NCBI GenBank assembly: GCA_046046315.1
Contig: JBJOKB010000048.1
Span: 1 to 7,020, forward strand
DNA: 7,020 bases
Source: ATZT02 sp046046315
Lineage (GTDB): Bacteria > Actinomycetota > Actinomycetes > S36-B12 > UBA5976
Direction of reading: 5' to 3'
The position numbers and the translations under genes were made by a program. The notes below the pieces were generated by a model. That model ran no database searches, was not told the DNA's origin, and saw only the letters and a list, made by a program, of their open reading frames with translations. Of this stretch, positions 5,417-7,020 are shown piece after piece; the stretch's first letter is position 1; the number at the start of each line of letters is the position of its first letter.

Positions 5417-7020
5417 TTAATTAGCAAATTGCTGGTTATAAAGATCTGCGTAAACGCCATTCTCGTTTAAAAGTGTTGCATGATTTCCTATAGCGATTAA
5501 CTGACCATCTTTTACAACAGCTATTTGCTGAGCATTGATTATTGTAGAAAGTCTATGAGCAATAACAACTGAAGTTCTGTTTTCAAGTACCGTAGCAAGA
5601 GCTGCTTGAACTGCGGCTTCGTTTTCGTTATCAAGATGCGCTGTAGCTTCGTCAAGAATCACAATTCTTGGTTGTTTCAAAAAAACTCTGGCGATTGCAA
5701 TTCTTTGTTTTTCTCCACCACTTAACCTATAGCCACGGTCGCCAACTATTGTTTCCAATTTGTCGGGTAAAGCTTTAACAAAATCAGATATTTGTGCACT
5801 TTCAAGAGCGTTCCATATTTCTTGTTCGAAAGCATTCTCCTTTGCATAAAGTAGATTATTTCTAATCGAGTCGTGGAATAAGTGAGAATCTTGTGTTACT
5901 ACACCAATATTGTTTCTTATTTCATCTCTAGTAACTTGCTTGATATCTACGTTTCCAACAAAAACTTTTCCTTCTGAAGGATCATAAAGTCGAGCAATAA
6001 GTTGTGAGATGGTTGTTTTTCCACTACCACTTGGGCCAACAAGGGCTAACATTGATCCAGATTTTACTTGAAACGAAATATTACTCAACACTAATGTTTT
6101 TTTATCATTTTCTGTTTTTCCGTCAGATGCAAGTTCGAGTGTTTCAAGACCAACTTCTGATCTAGTGGGATATGAAAAAGATACATTTTTGAATTCGATG
6201 TCCAGTGGGCCTGAAGGTAATTTTTGAGGGTTTTGTGAATCCTTTACTAAAGGTTCCAAATCCAATACTTCAAAAACTCTTTCAAAAGATACAAGAGCAG
6301 TCATAATGTCGACGCGAACATTTGATAAAGCTGTTAAAGGTCCATAAAGTCTTGCGAGTAGCGCAGTTAATGCCAGAAGCGTTCCAAGTGTTAAAACACC
6401 AGATACCACTAAACTTCCACCAAAACCATAAACAATTGCTGTTGCAATGGTTGCGACAGTAGTCAAAGCCACAAAAAATACTGTGTTTGTCATTGCAATT
6501 CGCACACCGATGTCTTTTACTCGCGAAGCTTTCTTAAAAAAACTATTGCCTTCATTAATTGGATTACCAAAAAGTTTGACCAATAATGCACCAGAGACGT
6601 TGAATCTTTCGGTCATAGTTTGACTCATTTCAGCGTTAAGTGTCATTTGCTCTCGCGACAAGGCTTGAACTCTTTTGCCCATCCATTTAGCAGGAACTAG
6701 AAAAACAGGAAGTAGCAATAAAGACGTTATTGTAATTTGCCAAGATAAAATCAGCATTGTGCTCAATACGATTATCAAACTAATTCCGTTTGAAATGATG
6801 CCACTAAGAGTTGAGGTAAAGGCCTGTTGAGCACCAATTACATCGCCGTTGACTCTTGATATAAGGGAACCAGTTTGCGTTCTCGTGAAAAAAGCTATTG
6901 GTTGTGCTTGAACATGGTTGAATACTTGAGTTCTTAAAGTCAGAATTAGACCTTCACCAATCCTTGAACTGTAAAGTCGACCAATGATGCTTAGCCCAGC
7001 TGAAAATATTGCCAAAATAC
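5417..7020 (-). CDS. ABC exporter half-transporter, fused permease and ATPase (N-terminus beyond right edge)
   Basis: This is a type IV (exporter-fold, MsbA/LmrA-like) ABC half-transporter that would dimerise in the membrane and export lipids, peptides or drugs using ATP. The frame is open through the right edge. The TTG codon at 7015 is not a credible start, because the first membrane helix is missing compared with the usual 580-620 residues. Numbering from that codon, the membrane domain spans about 1-250, with the LISRVNGDV coupling segment at 51-59. The ATPase domain shows the A-loop tyrosine Y282, Walker A GPSGSGKT (327-334), Q375, signature LSGGE (431-435), Walker B IVILDE (451-456) and switch histidine H487, all intact. 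About 20 charged residues (287-307) are inserted after the A-loop, before the LSNISF strand. The right flank, where a partner half-transporter or regulator might lie, is not visible. The substrate cannot be inferred. It converges on SURF1 with a two-base gap. Confidence 0.95.
   Translation of the reverse strand, partial: ILAIFSAGLSIIGRLYSSRIGEGLILTLRTQVFNHVQAQPIAFFTRTQTGSLISRVNGDVIGAQQAFTSTLSGIISNGISLIIVLSTMLILSWQITITSLLLLPVFLVPAKWMGKRVQALSREQMTLNAEMSQTMTERFNVSGALLVKLFGNPINEGNSFFKKASRVKDIGVRIAMTNTVFFVALTTVATIATAIVYGFGGSLVVSGVLTLGTLLALTALLARLYGPLTALSNVRVDIMTALVSFERVFEVLDLEPLVKDSQNPQKLPSGPLDIEFKNVSFSYPTRSEVGLETLELASDGKTENDKKTLVLSNISFQVKSGSMLALVGPSGSGKTTISQLIARLYDPSEGKVFVGNVDIKQVTRDEIRNNIGVVTQDSHLFHDSIRNNLLYAKENAFEQEIWNALESAQISDFVKALPDKLETIVGDRGYRLSGGEKQRIAIARVFLKQPRIVILDEATAHLDNENEAAVQAALATVLENRTSVVIAHRLSTIINAQQIAVVKDGQLIAIGNHATLLNENGVYADLYNQQFAN

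Noticed and set aside
7013..7015. TTG as the true start of the ABC transporter
   Set aside because: The frame stays open to the right edge and the protein would lack its first membrane helix, so the gene must begin beyond the window.
1..7020. Mobile element, CRISPR array, defence or toxin-antitoxin system
   Set aside because: No transposase, integrase, direct repeat array, terminal inverted repeats or small paired genes are seen. The tRNA has no duplicated 3' end that would mark an integration site, and base composition is even across the window.

Overview
The window looks like a piece of chromosome from a low-GC, compact-genome actinobacterium. The evidence is a MabA-like FabG next to an InhA-family FabI in the order known from actinobacteria, a DUF3099 membrane protein paired with SURF1, a DUF4916 Nudix-like protein, and an actinobacterial-type VKOR. 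Base composition is AT-rich (roughly 38% GC by eye), unlike most actinobacteria. Gene spacing is very tight: 1-4 base overlaps and 1-2 base gaps. This combination fits streamlined freshwater actinobacteria of the acI/Nanopelagicales kind, but that placement is an inference from style and gene content, not a phylogenetic result.

Layout, left to right. Positions 1-686 (minus) hold the N-terminal part of an M20-family zinc peptidase/deacylase that runs off the left edge. A tRNA-Leu with anticodon GAG lies at 761-844 (plus), without an encoded CCA. One base later comes the stop codon of a VKOR-family membrane thiol oxidoreductase (minus), which overlaps by one base with the upstream DUF4916 Nudix-like gene (minus). 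These two form an operon behind a recognisable promoter and a strong ribosome binding site. A divergent plus-strand gene of 262 codons (2008-2796), whose family I do not recognise, follows. It converges on fabI and overlaps it by four bases.

fabG then fabI (minus, 4273 to 2793) form a two-gene operon for two reductive steps of type II fatty acid elongation: FabG reduces 3-ketoacyl-ACP and FabI reduces enoyl-ACP. Divergently, across a 122-base intergenic region with a perfect 6+6 base inverted repeat, run a DUF3099 membrane protein and SURF1 (plus, 4396-5414), the latter an assembly factor for cytochrome c oxidase. At the right edge (5417-7020, minus) is most of an ABC exporter half-transporter with complete nucleotide-binding domain motifs; its N-terminus lies beyond the window.

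As a whole this is ordinary housekeeping chromosome: envelope lipid synthesis, respiratory chain assembly, disulfide chemistry, a tRNA and a transporter. I see no mobile element, CRISPR array, integrase, toxin-antitoxin pair or phage gene, and no stretch over 300 bases lacks a gene. The items most worth a second look are the unrecognised 262-aa protein, the inverted repeat between fabG and DUF3099, and the DUF4916 protein that has lost the Nudix catalytic glutamates and is translationally coupled to VKOR.
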